A stretch of 64,000 nt of DNA, from positions 34,469 to 98,468 of the IMG/VR virus record IMGVR_UViG_3300033153_002115; one strand, written 5' to 3'. This DNA comes from a virus. A model generated the notes under the pieces. That model ran no database searches. It was not told the origin of the DNA and worked only from the letters and a program-made list of their open reading frames with translations. The position numbers and the translations under genes are program-made. Every line of letters starts with the position of its first letter. Within the stretch, counting starts at the first letter, position 1. Positions 20,154 through 27,767 of the stretch are shown here, in pieces.

Positions 20154-20725
20154 TCGTATAGAGTCTCTGGAAGTTTACCGGCATAAGGGATAATAGTTAA
20201 AGGATCTATTTCACCTCTACATTCACCATAACCACCTAGTCCGTTTTTAAAACACAGGTTAAAAGTTATTTCAAAATGTAAGTGGGCTAAATGAGTCCCT
20301 TCTTTGCCTATTGTGGCGATTGGTTCCCCCTTTTCGACAAAATCCCCTTCTCTACTAAAAACTGTATCACAATGAAAATATATAGCCTTTATAATACCAG
20401 CATGATATTTATGTAATACTGAAAGATGACAAGTAGATTCTGCATAGTCTACTATTCCATGCCCTATGGAGTAGATAGTATCCCCTAAATCAGAGTCACC
20501 TCCAGGAAAACCACTTATATCCAAACCTAAGTGTTCATCTGTGTTTTGAAAACCTTGTGCTATATAATAGCCATGTCCTACAGAATCTCCACAAGGGAAT
20601 CTAAAGGTTTCATTGTATGGCAAACGGGAGCCTTTTTTCATATGAGGGAGTCTTGTTAATTGTAACTGACTAGCCGCATTTATAGTAAATAAGCTCAGCA
20701 TCGAGATAATTAATAATTGTTTCAT
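20150..20725 (-). CDS. M23 family metallo-endopeptidase with signal peptide (endolysin candidate)
   Basis: 191 residues. An N-terminal signal peptide (about residues 1-19, KQLLIISMLSLFTINAAS) predicts export. The zinc site is visible: HLGLD (His65, Asp69) and AHLHFE (His148, His150), the lysostaphin/M23 motifs. Known members cut peptidoglycan cross-bridges or stem peptides, so lysis or entry is the likely role. It is the only minus-strand protein gene in the first 25 kb. Its stop overlaps that of the convergent gene in a shared TTAA, while its start faces the 20790 gene across 64 bases. This looks like a compact late insertion (a moron-like cassette), although function in lysis is inferred. 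Confidence 0.85.
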   Translation of the reverse strand: MKQLLIISMLSLFTINAASQLQLTRLPHMKKGSRLPYNETFRFPCGDSVGHGYYIAQGFQNTDEHLGLDISGFPGGDSDLGDTIYSIGHGIVDYAESTCHLSVLHKYHAGIIKAIYFHCDTVFSREGDFVEKGEPIATIGKEGTHLAHLHFEITFNLCFKNGLGGYGECRGEIDPLTIIPYAGKLPETLYD

Positions 20726-20756
20726 TTACGTGAATTTTAAAAATTAGACATAATTC

Positions 20757-20770
20757 AGTACATTTGTACT
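20757..20770 (+). promoter_or_regulatory. Dyad promoter element with TACATTTG box
   Basis: AGTACATTTGTACT has perfect 6-base arms around TT and contains TACATTTG (20759-20766), which fits TAnnTTTG. It lies 20 bases before the ATG of the 20790 gene. The central 12-mer GTACATTTGTAC recurs in opposite orientation at 34180-34191, before a fibre gene. The palindrome could also bind a dimeric regulator. Confidence 0.5.
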
Positions 20771-20789
20771 AAACATTAATATAAATAAT

Positions 20790-23700
20790 ATGCAGTGTTT
20801 AAATATTAATCTACCGAGCATAAGAAAAAACCTAGATGACCTGACTAAATTGACAGGTGATAAAGAAGTAGCTTATGCAACCTTAGCTAGTAATAATGGT
20901 TATACAATGAAACAGACCATGACTGGTAAAGTTTCTTCTCTGTATAACGAATTGGAAGCTATTTCTAATATACCAGAAGAAGCAGAGATTCTAAAAATGA
21001 ATGTGCATTCTTCGGAATTCATAGAAAAATTTGGTGATTGGCGAAATTTAAAACAAGGTAGGTTGAACACAGACAACGAACCAAAGTTGTTTACCGAAAC
21101 CGGTAAATATTATTACATAGGTGAAAAGAATAAACGTATTTCGATTAAAGTAAATAAACCTGCATCTTTTAAAAAAGTAGCCCCACTTACAAGTGAAGAG
21201 ACAAATAATGCGTTAAAAAAGCAATACACTAAAGATACAGAAGGGCCAATAAAGAAAGGATCCTTTGTATCATTCAAAAGTAAAGACGGAGGTATTACTG
21301 ATGCCATGGTGTATAAAGTAAATCCTAATGGGTCATTCAATTTATTTAACACTACAACAGTTACCAAAGATCATATCGGTATTTTACAAAACAAAACCCC
21401 TAGACAACTTACTAAAAAGGGGGACTATCATACCATAGGTGGAGCTAAAGGTAAACCAGAAGTGTTAGTATTATACGCAAATAAAGACCGTAAAGAACCT
21501 CTAATACTTAATATAAAAGATAAGATTAGTGTTAATAAACAATCTTCTAACATACAACAAAACTATATAGACGCTGCTGTACAGTATGGTCTATCTAAGG
21601 AACCTACTATAAAACCTACTGAAACAGTAGAAACTAAACCGTTACATACAGATAAAGATAAAGTCTTCGTACATGCCGAAAATGTACAGGAAGTTGATGA
21701 AGTTAAAGCAGGCATAGATGAAGATATATCCAATGGTGTGAAAGTATTTATGGTGCTGCCTCCTCAATTCGCGAATCAACACGATATGGCTATATCAGCC
21801 TATCTAACTGATATGGATTGGGTATATAATGTAAATGAAGGTGTGGCTTATTTCGCTAAACCTAAAGCTAAAATACCTACAACAGAATCTCAAAAAGTTC
21901 CAGGCCCAACACAATCCTTTTCCAAAAGAACTCCAGGTACAATTACGGATTCAAAAGGAAACTTACATAAACTTGGTACGTTAGCTGCTAATATGATACA
22001 GTTTCTACAAGAGAAGAGACAAGATGCACTACCTTATTTGAGACAAGGAAAACAACTAGTAAGTAAAATTGAAAGAGCGTTATTAAAAGCTGTACCGGAT
22101 GCAACATTATTTATATATAATAAGATTCCAGAAGTGGTATTGGCTAATAGACAATTGAAAGAACGTATAGCTACAGATTCAAAAGATCCAAGGATACGTC
22201 AGGTTACAGGGTCAGATAACATAGACCTATACAATAGTTTAATGTATGATTTATATACAGAAACTGTACATAGAGCTATGCAATTAGATCGCAAAGTTCC
22301 AGGTAAAGGAGGCTCATTCAATCTACGTAGTGATCATATACAAGCTAAACTTAGAAACGATATTAGGAGTTTAGAGGAAAGGAAGCTTAACTTACAAAAT
22401 ACAGGAGCAGCGAATAAGGATATAGATGCTGTAACAACAGAAATTAACGACATCAATGCTATATTAGAACAAGATGTAGAAGAATACAACCTAAAGACTC
22501 TTAAAGATATAGCAAAAACTGACTTAGCAAAAGCCAGAAGAATACTTGCTAAAGAAAATATAAGTCCTGATGAGTTTGTACGTGCTAAAAACATACTGCA
22601 GAATTGGATAGACGTAGGGAATTTTGAGGATACAGATAAAAATATATTTCTGGACGAGTCTCAAGCAGTAAATCCGGAAATACAAAAAGACTTTAAAGAG
22701 ATAGCTAATGAAGCTGAATCAATCAAGGATACATCATTGAACAATAAAGGCAGGAACTTGATAACTAGTAAAATAAGTTCTACTTTAAACAAAGTATTCA
22801 ACTTTAATGACATAACTAAATTAAAGAATAAAGTAAACGGTTGGTTTAAAACAGTATTTTCTATAGCTAAAGTGGATAACCCGACTGTAGCTTACATAAT
22901 GAAAACTATAAACACTGCCGCTAAGAAAGCAGAAGTAAAAGCTATTACAGAAAGTAATCATTTAGCTGAGTTATATGAGACTTTGCGACAAAAAGGTTTT
23001 GATTTTGAGTTGTTTTGGCAAAAAGATAAAGATGGTACGGTTACCGGTAATCTGGTTAGTGAATACACTTCTGAATACCTAAAAAGACTACGTAACTTTA
23101 AAAGAGGTTACGGTAGACTTTCAGACTATAAAAATGATAATGTATTTATCGATGTAAGTAGATTAGCAGGAGCTTCAACTCTAGCTATAGAAAAATACGT
23201 AGAAGAGTTAACTCCGATTATAGGCAGAGATAAAGCTATATCTGCTGTAGCAGAAGCCGACATGCTCTTTAAACGGTATATGGAAATAAAAGACCATTAT
23301 TTAATGGCAGAGTTTGGTGTAGAGAATGAAGAGGAATTGGAAGCAGGTAGTGAAGAGGCGAGTAGGATGTTACAATGGAAAATACAAAATTCCCCTGCTA
23401 TACGTGCTGCTGCTATAGATAAAGCGAATACAGGTACTTTTAACGAGATTCAAGGGGCTGCTGCTGACAGATTCCTGGTAACTGTACCAAAAAAGTTCGA
23501 TGAAAATGGAAAACCTACTGAACTATACGACGATACATTTACGTCTATTACTGAAGACACAGACGCCGCTGCTTTCTATAAGAGAGCTTATGAAATAACT
23601 AAAAAAGCAAAAGAACATTTCAATACTAGCGGTATGACTGAGTATGCTTTAGGTGCTATACAGAATACCATACTAGAAGAATACCAAGAACACGGTATAA

Positions 23701-25538
23701 AAGAATTTACAAAGAAAACTTTATGGGATAATGCAGTAAACTATGCTGCAGGTAAAGATAATAAAAAAGAAATAACAGATCCAGTTACAGGTAAAACTGT
23801 AAAAGTACTGGATAAAGGAGTACAAACCTTAGAGTCTTTAATATCTAAGGAAATGAAAAACATACACGAAGTTAGGGAGTTAAATCCACAACAAATTAGA
23901 GAGTTATCTGCCGAAGATAGAGCTGAGATATACCGAGAAGCATCGGATATTGTAATGAAGAGTCATAGTGGTGATATATTTAAAGCCCTTAACTCATTAA
24001 ATCTTGCGGCTCTTTCTTATGGATATAAATCTGCTATTAAACCTGAAATAGATATGGCTCTCCACTACTTAGAGCAAATGGAAGCAGGTATATCGGATGA
24101 AGAGTTCAGTTTTGGTGATATAGATAGTAAAGATGTAGGCAATGTTAAAGACATGGTAGACTACTTTATCGACAGAGAATACTTCGATATAGGAAACCAG
24201 GATAAGTCGATGAAACTGCCGATTTCTGTCTATACATCGGATGAAAAGAGAAGAAGAAAGCAATTGTTAGAACAATTAGAAAGACTAGCTACAGATCAAA
24301 CTCTAAAAGGTAAAACTACAAAGAAACGTCTTGAAACAGAATTAAAAGAAATCGGGCGTAATGTAACAGTGAATTCTATCCTTAAGAGTTTAATGGATTT
24401 TATGAGAATATCTACAATGGGGTGGAATATACAGTCAGCTATTGCTAACTTTATGCAAGGTCAGATAGTAAATATAATACATGCCGCTGAAGGGAAATTG
24501 TTTACTTGGGAAACTTTAAAAGCAGCTTATTCTACAGTATTTACAGAAAAGTTCGATAATATTATAAAGAACTACGCTGTTCTTGGTGATATTATGTATG
24601 ATTTTGAACGTAAGAACCCATTCGAAAAGAAAAAAGGGGTTTTCGGTAAAATAAAAAGCGCTGTAATGCCTTACGCTGGTACAAAAATAGCCGAAAAATT
24701 GAATCAAGGTAACATAACTGTTGCTATGTTAATGCATATGCAAGTACAAGATAAAAATGGTAATGATATAAGCATTTGGGATGCTATAGATGATAAGGGG
24801 ACTTTATCAAAAGAATACACATTTAATGGACAGAAAGGAGACGCAGCTATAGCAGAAGTTATTATACCTATAAGAGATCAAATAAACTTAATTCATGGTG
24901 ACTATAATAACGCTAAATTACTTGGTAAAACTATTGTAGGTAAAGCAGCATCGATGTTTCATTTATGGTTTTTTGAACCATATCATGCGCATTTTGGAGC
25001 AAGAAAATATAATGCTATTTTAGGTAGAGAAACAAGAGGACGTGTATTATCGGCTATGGAATTAATCCCAAAATACGGATTAAGTTATAAAAAAATGCGA
25101 CAAGCTAGAGCAACCGAGAAAATAACTGAAGTTGATCTTAATAATATAAAAGTACTTTTTATGGAACTTAGTGCTATAGCTGTTACAGGGTTACTATCTC
25201 TATTAGCTAAAGCTACTTTATGTAATGATGAAGAAACCAAATGTGGTGGTGTAGGGACTACTTATCTAGTTAATACTCTTAATCGTATAGCAAGAGAAGT
25301 AAAAACATTTACAGATCCTACTGCATATTATGATCTTGTAACGAATCCTGTCGCTGTAGCTAGATACCTTAAAAGTATAGCTAGGATATTCCAGTATATG
25401 AGTGATGCGGCAGCAGGAGAGGATATGGATAATAAAGATGGGGATAATAAAATACTTATAACTTTAAGTAAAGAATTCCCTATATTAAGAAGATTAATTA
25501 TTGAACGTGATTTAATGGAAAATATTAGAAATTATTAA
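20790..25538 (+). CDS. Giant late internal virion protein, probable ejection protein
   Basis: 1582 residues. Residues 75-100 contain SSEFIEKFGDWRNLKQ; the EFxxxFGDW pattern is familiar from the start of large phage polyvalent and crAss-like internal proteins. Most of the chain is charged and helical, consistent with long coiled coils. Near residues 1453-1475 a hydrophobic segment (VLFMELSAIAVTGLLSLLA) could span a membrane, followed by a Cys-containing tail. It is the last gene of the + block here and ends 2 bases before the convergent tRNA array. By size and order it belongs to the group of proteins packaged with the virion RNA polymerase. No catalytic residues could be assigned. Confidence 0.65.
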   Translation: MQCLNINLPSIRKNLDDLTKLTGDKEVAYATLASNNGYTMKQTMTGKVSSLYNELEAISNIPEEAEILKMNVHSSEFIEKFGDWRNLKQGRLNTDNEPKLFTETGKYYYIGEKNKRISIKVNKPASFKKVAPLTSEETNNALKKQYTKDTEGPIKKGSFVSFKSKDGGITDAMVYKVNPNGSFNLFNTTTVTKDHIGILQNKTPRQLTKKGDYHTIGGAKGKPEVLVLYANKDRKEPLILNIKDKISVNKQSSNIQQNYIDAAVQYGLSKEPTIKPTETVETKPLHTDKDKVFVHAENVQEVDEVKAGIDEDISNGVKVFMVLPPQFANQHDMAISAYLTDMDWVYNVNEGVAYFAKPKAKIPTTESQKVPGPTQSFSKRTPGTITDSKGNLHKLGTLAANMIQFLQEKRQDALPYLRQGKQLVSKIERALLKAVPDATLFIYNKIPEVVLANRQLKERIATDSKDPRIRQVTGSDNIDLYNSLMYDLYTETVHRAMQLDRKVPGKGGSFNLRSDHIQAKLRNDIRSLEERKLNLQNTGAANKDIDAVTTEINDINAILEQDVEEYNLKTLKDIAKTDLAKARRILAKENISPDEFVRAKNILQNWIDVGNFEDTDKNIFLDESQAVNPEIQKDFKEIANEAESIKDTSLNNKGRNLITSKISSTLNKVFNFNDITKLKNKVNGWFKTVFSIAKVDNPTVAYIMKTINTAAKKAEVKAITESNHLAELYETLRQKGFDFELFWQKDKDGTVTGNLVSEYTSEYLKRLRNFKRGYGRLSDYKNDNVFIDVSRLAGASTLAIEKYVEELTPIIGRDKAISAVAEADMLFKRYMEIKDHYLMAEFGVENEEELEAGSEEASRMLQWKIQNSPAIRAAAIDKANTGTFNEIQGAAADRFLVTVPKKFDENGKPTELYDDTFTSITEDTDAAAFYKRAYEITKKAKEHFNTSGMTEYALGAIQNTILEEYQEHGIKEFTKKTLWDNAVNYAAGKDNKKEITDPVTGKTVKVLDKGVQTLESLISKEMKNIHEVRELNPQQIRELSAEDRAEIYREASDIVMKSHSGDIFKALNSLNLAALSYGYKSAIKPEIDMALHYLEQMEAGISDEEFSFGDIDSKDVGNVKDMVDYFIDREYFDIGNQDKSMKLPISVYTSDEKRRRKQLLEQLERLATDQTLKGKTTKKRLETELKEIGRNVTVNSILKSLMDFMRISTMGWNIQSAIANFMQGQIVNIIHAAEGKLFTWETLKAAYSTVFTEKFDNIIKNYAVLGDIMYDFERKNPFEKKKGVFGKIKSAVMPYAGTKIAEKLNQGNITVAMLMHMQVQDKNGNDISIWDAIDDKGTLSKEYTFNGQKGDAAIAEVIIPIRDQINLIHGDYNNAKLLGKTIVGKAASMFHLWFFEPYHAHFGARKYNAILGRETRGRVLSAMELIPKYGLSYKKMRQARATEKITEVDLNNIKVLFMELSAIAVTGLLSLLAKATLCNDEETKCGGVGTTYLVNTLNRIAREVKTFTDPTAYYDLVTNPVAVARYLKSIARIFQYMSDAAAGEDMDNKDGDNKILITLSKEFPILRRLIIERDLMENIRNY

Positions 25539-25540
25539 GA

Positions 25541-25625
25541 AGAGAGGATGGGATTCGAACCCACGGAGCTTTTACACCCTCTGATTTAGCAAACCAGTGC
25601 AATAGACCAACTCTGCCACCTCTCT
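25541..25625 (-). tRNA. tRNA-Ser(GCU)
   Basis: Cloverleaf on the minus strand with a 7-bp acceptor stem (AGAGAGG/CCTCTCT), anticodon loop TTGCTAA (anticodon GCT) and a long variable arm typical of serine. No encoded CCA. Last tRNA of the array, 2 bases from the end of the convergent 1582-residue gene. Confidence 0.88.
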
Positions 25626-25630
25626 TTATG

Positions 25631-25701
25631 AGATGCCGGTCAGGATCGAACTGACGAACGGAGCTTTGCAGGCAACTACCTTACCACTCGGTTACAGCAT
25701 C
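25631..25701 (-). tRNA. tRNA-Cys(GCA)
   Basis: Anticodon loop CTGCAAA gives GCA. Acceptor GATGCTG/CGGCATC and discriminator U fit cysteine. The anticodon stem has two internal mismatches (T-T, T-C), so folding is weaker than in its neighbours. Confidence 0.75.
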
Positions 25702-25704
25702 ATG

Positions 25705-25776
25705 CACAGGGAGTAGGATTCGAACCTACAAACTACGCTTTTGGAGAACGCTTGCCACACCTATAACTGCCCCTGT
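25705..25776 (-). tRNA. tRNA-Trp(CCA)
   Basis: Loop CTCCAAA gives anticodon CCA. Acceptor ACAGGGG/TCCCTGT with discriminator G fits tryptophan. It is the normal CCA form, not the UCA form that would read UGA. Confidence 0.87.
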
Positions 25777-25780
25777 ATTG

Positions 25781-25861
25781 TGCCTCACGAAGAATCGAAC
25801 TTCCTAGTCATTAGACACCAGATTTACAGTCTGGTCCTGATCCCACTCAGCAGACTCGGCA
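25781..25861 (-). tRNA. tRNA-Tyr(GUA)
   Basis: Loop CTGTAAA gives anticodon GTA, with a long variable arm as in bacterial tyrosine tRNAs. The acceptor stem has tandem G-A mismatches at pairs 5 and 6, which makes the exact ends uncertain by one base. Confidence 0.78.
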
Positions 25862-25865
25862 TTAG

Positions 25866-25951
25866 AGGAAAGTGTGGGATTCCAACCCACAAGACTTTGA
25901 CATCCTACTGGTTTTCAAGACCAGGCCCTCGTGCACCACGGACACTTTCCT
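25866..25951 (-). tRNA. tRNA-Ser(UGA)
   Basis: Loop CTTGAAA gives anticodon TGA for TCN codons; long variable arm. The T loop reads TTGGAAT instead of TTCGAAT, an unusual change at position 56 that normally pairs with the D loop. Confidence 0.82.
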
Positions 25952-25955
25952 TATG

Positions 25956-26028
25956 TGGAATCAGATAGACTCGAACTACCGTCTCAAGATCTTCAATCTC
26001 GTGCTATTGCCTCCTCAGCTATGATTCC
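25956..26028 (-). tRNA. tRNA-Phe(GAA)
   Basis: Loop TTGAAGA gives anticodon GAA on a good 5-bp stem. Acceptor GGAATCA/TGATTCC and discriminator A fit phenylalanine. Confidence 0.87.
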
Positions 26029-26033
26029 ATTAG

Positions 26034-26108
26034 TGCGGAAAGAGAGACTCGAACTCTCAGAACTCTGGAGCCTAAATCCAGCGACTTTACCTATTTGCCC
26101 ACTCCCGC
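26034..26108 (-). tRNA. tRNA-Leu(UAG)
   Basis: Loop TTTAGGC gives anticodon TAG for CTN codons on stem CTGGA/TCCAG. Acceptor GCGGGAG pairs with TTTCCGC, discriminator A. The variable arm is short for a leucine tRNA, so charging identity is slightly uncertain. Confidence 0.82.
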
Positions 26109-26114
26109 ATTTTG

Positions 26115-26201
26115 TGCACCTGGTGAGAGTCGAACTCACAAGACCATCACTGATCACTGGGGCTTAAACCCAGCGCGTTTCTCCAGTTTCGCCACAGACG
26201 C
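26115..26201 (-). tRNA. tRNA-Leu(UAA)
   Basis: Loop TTTAAGC gives anticodon TAA for TTA and TTG codons; stem CTGGG/CCCAG and a long variable arm typical of leucine; discriminator A. Confidence 0.88.
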
Positions 26202-26344
26202 ATATAAACCAGAAAGACCCTACTCGTTAAAGTAAGGTCTTAGTACTATATTGTATTATTTATATAGCTATCCTAATCCCTTACCGAAGTAAGCAGCGAC
26301 CAGAAACTAAATAAATAACATGTTGTTTTCATAAAATGTTATAT
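26202..26344. other. Non-coding spacer inside the tRNA array with two hairpins
   Basis: No gene. A 10-bp stem with one mismatch (AAGACCCTAC 26214-26223 against GTAAGGTCTT 26232-26241) lies just before tRNA-Leu(UAA) on the minus strand. A second hairpin, CTTAC-CGAA-GTAAG, lies at 26280-26293. The first resembles the AAGACC/GGTCTT stem at the other end of the array and may be a terminator or a processing site. A 19-codon minus-strand frame in the spacer is too short to support. Confidence 0.5.
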
Positions 26345-26369
26345 TAAAACCGGTTAAATTAATAACCGG
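26345..26369 (-). terminator. Rho-independent terminator in the tRNA array
   Basis: Minus strand: CCGGTT, 8-base loop, AACCGG, then TTTTAAT. It ends the candidate small RNA and precedes the leucine tRNAs. Confidence 0.6.
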
Positions 26370-26437
26370 CCTTTACAATTTAAAGTGTCAATCAGGTTTT
26401 GCACCCCTGTTTTACATGACAAACTCGTTGTTTTTGC
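26345..26437 (-). ncRNA. Candidate small RNA between two tRNA groups
   Basis: A minus-strand TATATTTG promoter box at 26443-26450 is followed about 90 bases later by a Rho-independent terminator (stem CCGGTT 26350-26355 / AACCGG 26364-26369, then TTTTAAT). Between them a nested stem is visible: TGTCA 26386-26390 with TGACA 26417-26421, and CAGG with CCTG inside. No tRNA or convincing ORF fits. I infer a short structured transcript of unknown role, perhaps a regulator of the tRNA array. Confidence 0.4.
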
Positions 26438-26442
26438 GGTAA

Positions 26443-26450
26443 CAAATATA
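26443..26450 (-). promoter_or_regulatory. TATATTTG promoter box (minus strand)
   Basis: The + strand CAAATATA is TATATTTG on the minus strand, matching TAnnTTTG. It sits between tRNA-Gln and the candidate small RNA, oriented to transcribe the small RNA and then the second tRNA group. Confidence 0.5.
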
Positions 26451-26480
26451 CACCTTATATATTATACAACCAAATAAAAG

Positions 26481-26553
26481 TTACCCCGGCTGGATTCGAA
26501 CCAGAATTACAAGGCTCAAAACCTTGTGTGCTTGCCGTTTACACTACAGGGCA
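26481..26553 (-). tRNA. tRNA-Gln(UUG)
   Basis: Loop TTTTGAG gives anticodon TTG on stem CAAGG/CCTTG. Acceptor TGCCCTG/CGGGGTA contains G-T pairs; discriminator A. Confidence 0.86.
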
Positions 26554-26558
26554 ATATG

Positions 26559-26631
26559 AGAAGGTGAAAGGAATCGAACCTTCAACCTCCGAATTCGTAG
26601 TCCGGGGCTCATCCATTTGAGCTACACCTCC
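26559..26631 (-). tRNA. tRNA-Arg(ACG)
   Basis: Loop CTACGAA gives anticodon ACG for CGN codons, needing A34-to-inosine editing by the host enzyme for full range. Acceptor GGAGGTG/CACCTTC. Confidence 0.86.
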
Positions 26632-26636
26632 ATTAG

Positions 26637-26709
26637 TGATGCCTCTGGGTTTCGAACCCAGGCTCTTCGCATTAAAAGTGCGAGGCTTTACCAACTAAGC
26701 TAAGACACC
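26637..26709 (-). tRNA. tRNA-Lys(UUU)
   Basis: Loop CTTTTAA gives anticodon TTT on stem TCGCA/TGCGA. Acceptor GGTGTCT/AGGCATC, discriminator A, canonical T arm. Confidence 0.88.
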
Positions 26710-26826
26710 TGATAAATAGAATATCTATACTCCTTTATCGGTGCGGCCAGTTCTCCGTACATCTCTACGACCTCCAAGCCTCTTGAATTAACACTATACA
26801 TAACATTTAATTTTAATTAATACTAG

Positions 26827-26901
26827 TACTGCCAACGAGGCTCGAACTCGCATCTTCCAGGATGAAAACCTGACGTCCTACTCCATTTAGACTACAGCAG
26901 C
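26827..26901 (-). tRNA. tRNA-Glu(UUC)
   Basis: Loop TTTTCAT gives anticodon TTC on stem TCAGG/CCTGG. Acceptor GCTGCTG/TGGCAGT, discriminator A. A 117-base spacer without a recognisable gene separates it from tRNA-Lys; that spacer holds a weak GATAAA/TTTATC stem. Confidence 0.86.
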
Positions 26902-26912
26902 ATATAATTTAG

Positions 26913-26984
26913 AACCCCTACCGAGAGTCGAACTCAGGACTTGGGTTTAGAAGACCCACGCTTTTCCAGTTAAGCTATAAGGGT
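26913..26984 (-). tRNA. tRNA-Arg(UCU)
   Basis: Loop CTTCTAA gives anticodon TCT for AGA/AGG, on stem TGGGT/ACCCA. Acceptor ACCCTTA/TAGGGGT. AGA is a frequent arginine codon in the phage genes. Confidence 0.86.
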
Positions 26985-26989
26985 ACCTG

Positions 26990-27063
26990 TAGGGATGGCA
27001 GGAATTGAACCGACGCTCTCCCGGATATCAGCCGGGCACTTTAACCAACTAAGCTACACCCCC
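26990..27063 (-). tRNA. tRNA-Ile(GAU)
   Basis: Loop CTGATAT gives anticodon GAT on stem CCCGG/CCGGG. Acceptor GGGGGTG/CATCCCT, discriminator A. It reads ATT and ATC but not ATA. Confidence 0.87.
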
Positions 27064-27068
27064 ATATG

Positions 27069-27144
27069 TTGACCTGGGCGGATTCGAACCGACGACTTCT
27101 TCCTTGTAAGGGAAGCACTCTGAACCAGACTGAGTTACAGATCA
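27069..27144 (-). tRNA. tRNA-Val(UAC)
   Basis: Loop CTTACAA gives anticodon TAC on stem CTTCC/GGAAG. Acceptor TGATCTG/CAGGTCA, discriminator A. Confidence 0.87.
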
Positions 27145-27149
27145 ATTTG

Positions 27150-27224
27150 CGGACTGGTAAAGATTCGAACTTTACATACTTTCTGATATTCATCAGATTT
27201 TCTTTCCCGTTAATTTACAGCCCA
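27150..27224 (-). tRNA. Atypical tRNA-like gene, anticodon unresolved
   Basis: The T arm (TAAAG-TTCGAAT-CTTTA) and an acceptor (GGGCTG/CAGTCC) are clear. The anticodon arm folds as TCTGA/TCAGA with a 6-base loop, TGAATA, instead of 7 bases, and the D stem is very weak. If T33 is the first T then GAA (Phe) would be the anticodon, but the loop lacks position 32. It may be a decaying tRNA or one with a special function. Confidence 0.55.
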
Positions 27225-27230
27225 ATATAG

Positions 27231-27306
27231 CGGTCCCGGAGGGTATCGAACCCTCGTTTTTCTAGCGTGACAGGCTAGATCCCCGGCCATTGGGGCTCAC
27301 GAAACC
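27231..27306 (-). tRNA. tRNA-Asp(GUC)
   Basis: Loop CTGTCAC gives anticodon GTC on stem CTAGC/GCTAG. Acceptor GGTTTCG/CGGGACC with discriminator G fits aspartate. Confidence 0.88.
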
Positions 27307-27310
27307 ATTG

Positions 27311-27384
27311 TGGGCAATGCTGGATTTGAACCAACGACCTTCTCCTTATGAGGGAGCTGCTCTACCTGACTAAGCTAAAAGCCC
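27311..27384 (-). tRNA. tRNA-Met(CAU) or tRNA-Ile2(CAU)
   Basis: Loop CTCATAA gives anticodon CAT. Acceptor GGGCTTT/ATTGCCC is paired at position 1-72, so it is not a classical initiator, with two T-T mismatches inside. It could be elongator Met or, if C34 becomes lysidine, an AUA-reading isoleucine tRNA. Confidence 0.82.
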
Positions 27385-27389
27385 AAAAG

Positions 27390-27464
27390 TTGCGGGAGTG
27401 AGAATCGAACTCACGTTAATCTTGCTTATGAGACAAGGCTGGAACCCCTCCAGACCACCCCGCA
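27390..27464 (-). tRNA. tRNA with CAU anticodon (second copy; Met, fMet or Ile2)
   Basis: Loop CTCATAA on stem CTTGT/GCAAG gives anticodon CAT. Acceptor TGCGGGG/TCCCGCA is fully paired with discriminator A. The D arm is unusually long and GC-rich (CTGGA...TCCAG). Its sequence differs strongly from the neighbouring CAU tRNA, so they probably have different identities. Confidence 0.82.
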
Positions 27465-27533
27465 ATATAAGATCAGGTGTCGCACCTAAAGACTTACTTA
27501 AATCCAGCTCGGAACTGCAATCTATTTATCTTA

Positions 27534-27566
27534 GCGATACAAGGGAATCGAACCCTTCACCTAATG
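27534..27566 (-). pseudogene. 3' half of a tRNA (remnant)
   Basis: A T arm (AAGGG-TTCGATT-CCCTT) and a 3' acceptor strand (GTATCGC) directly follow the end of tRNA-Thr on the minus strand. No matching 5' acceptor, D arm or anticodon arm exists upstream, because tRNA-Thr occupies that place. I read it as a truncated tRNA left by deletion or recombination. The 70 bases that follow it (27465-27533) hold only a small AGGTG-CGA-CACCT hairpin. Confidence 0.6.
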
Positions 27567-27639
27567 AGCCTCCGACAGGAATCGAACCTGTTATCCTCTG
27601 ATTACAAATCAGTAGCTTCGCCAGCAAAGCTTAAGAGGC
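27567..27639 (-). tRNA. tRNA-Thr(UGU)
   Basis: Loop TTTGTAA gives anticodon TGT. Acceptor GCCTCTT/CGGAGGC with a mismatch at pair 7; position 8 is A rather than the usual T. Canonical T arm. Confidence 0.83.
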
Positions 27640-27688
27640 ATAATTGGTCGGTGTTTTTATACAGGTACCAACCAAGAGCCTGTCTTCG

Positions 27689-27762
27689 AGCGAGTAGACG
27701 GGATCAAACCGACTCTAATCCTGGTTGGAAGCCAGGTGCACCATCATTTATGCGTTACTCGC
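27689..27762 (-). tRNA. tRNA-Gly(UCC)
   Basis: Loop CTTCCAA gives anticodon TCC on stem CCTGG/CCAGG. Acceptor GCGAGTA/TACTCGC, discriminator U fits glycine. T loop TTTGATC departs from TTC. Confidence 0.86.
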
Positions 27763-27767
27763 TTATG

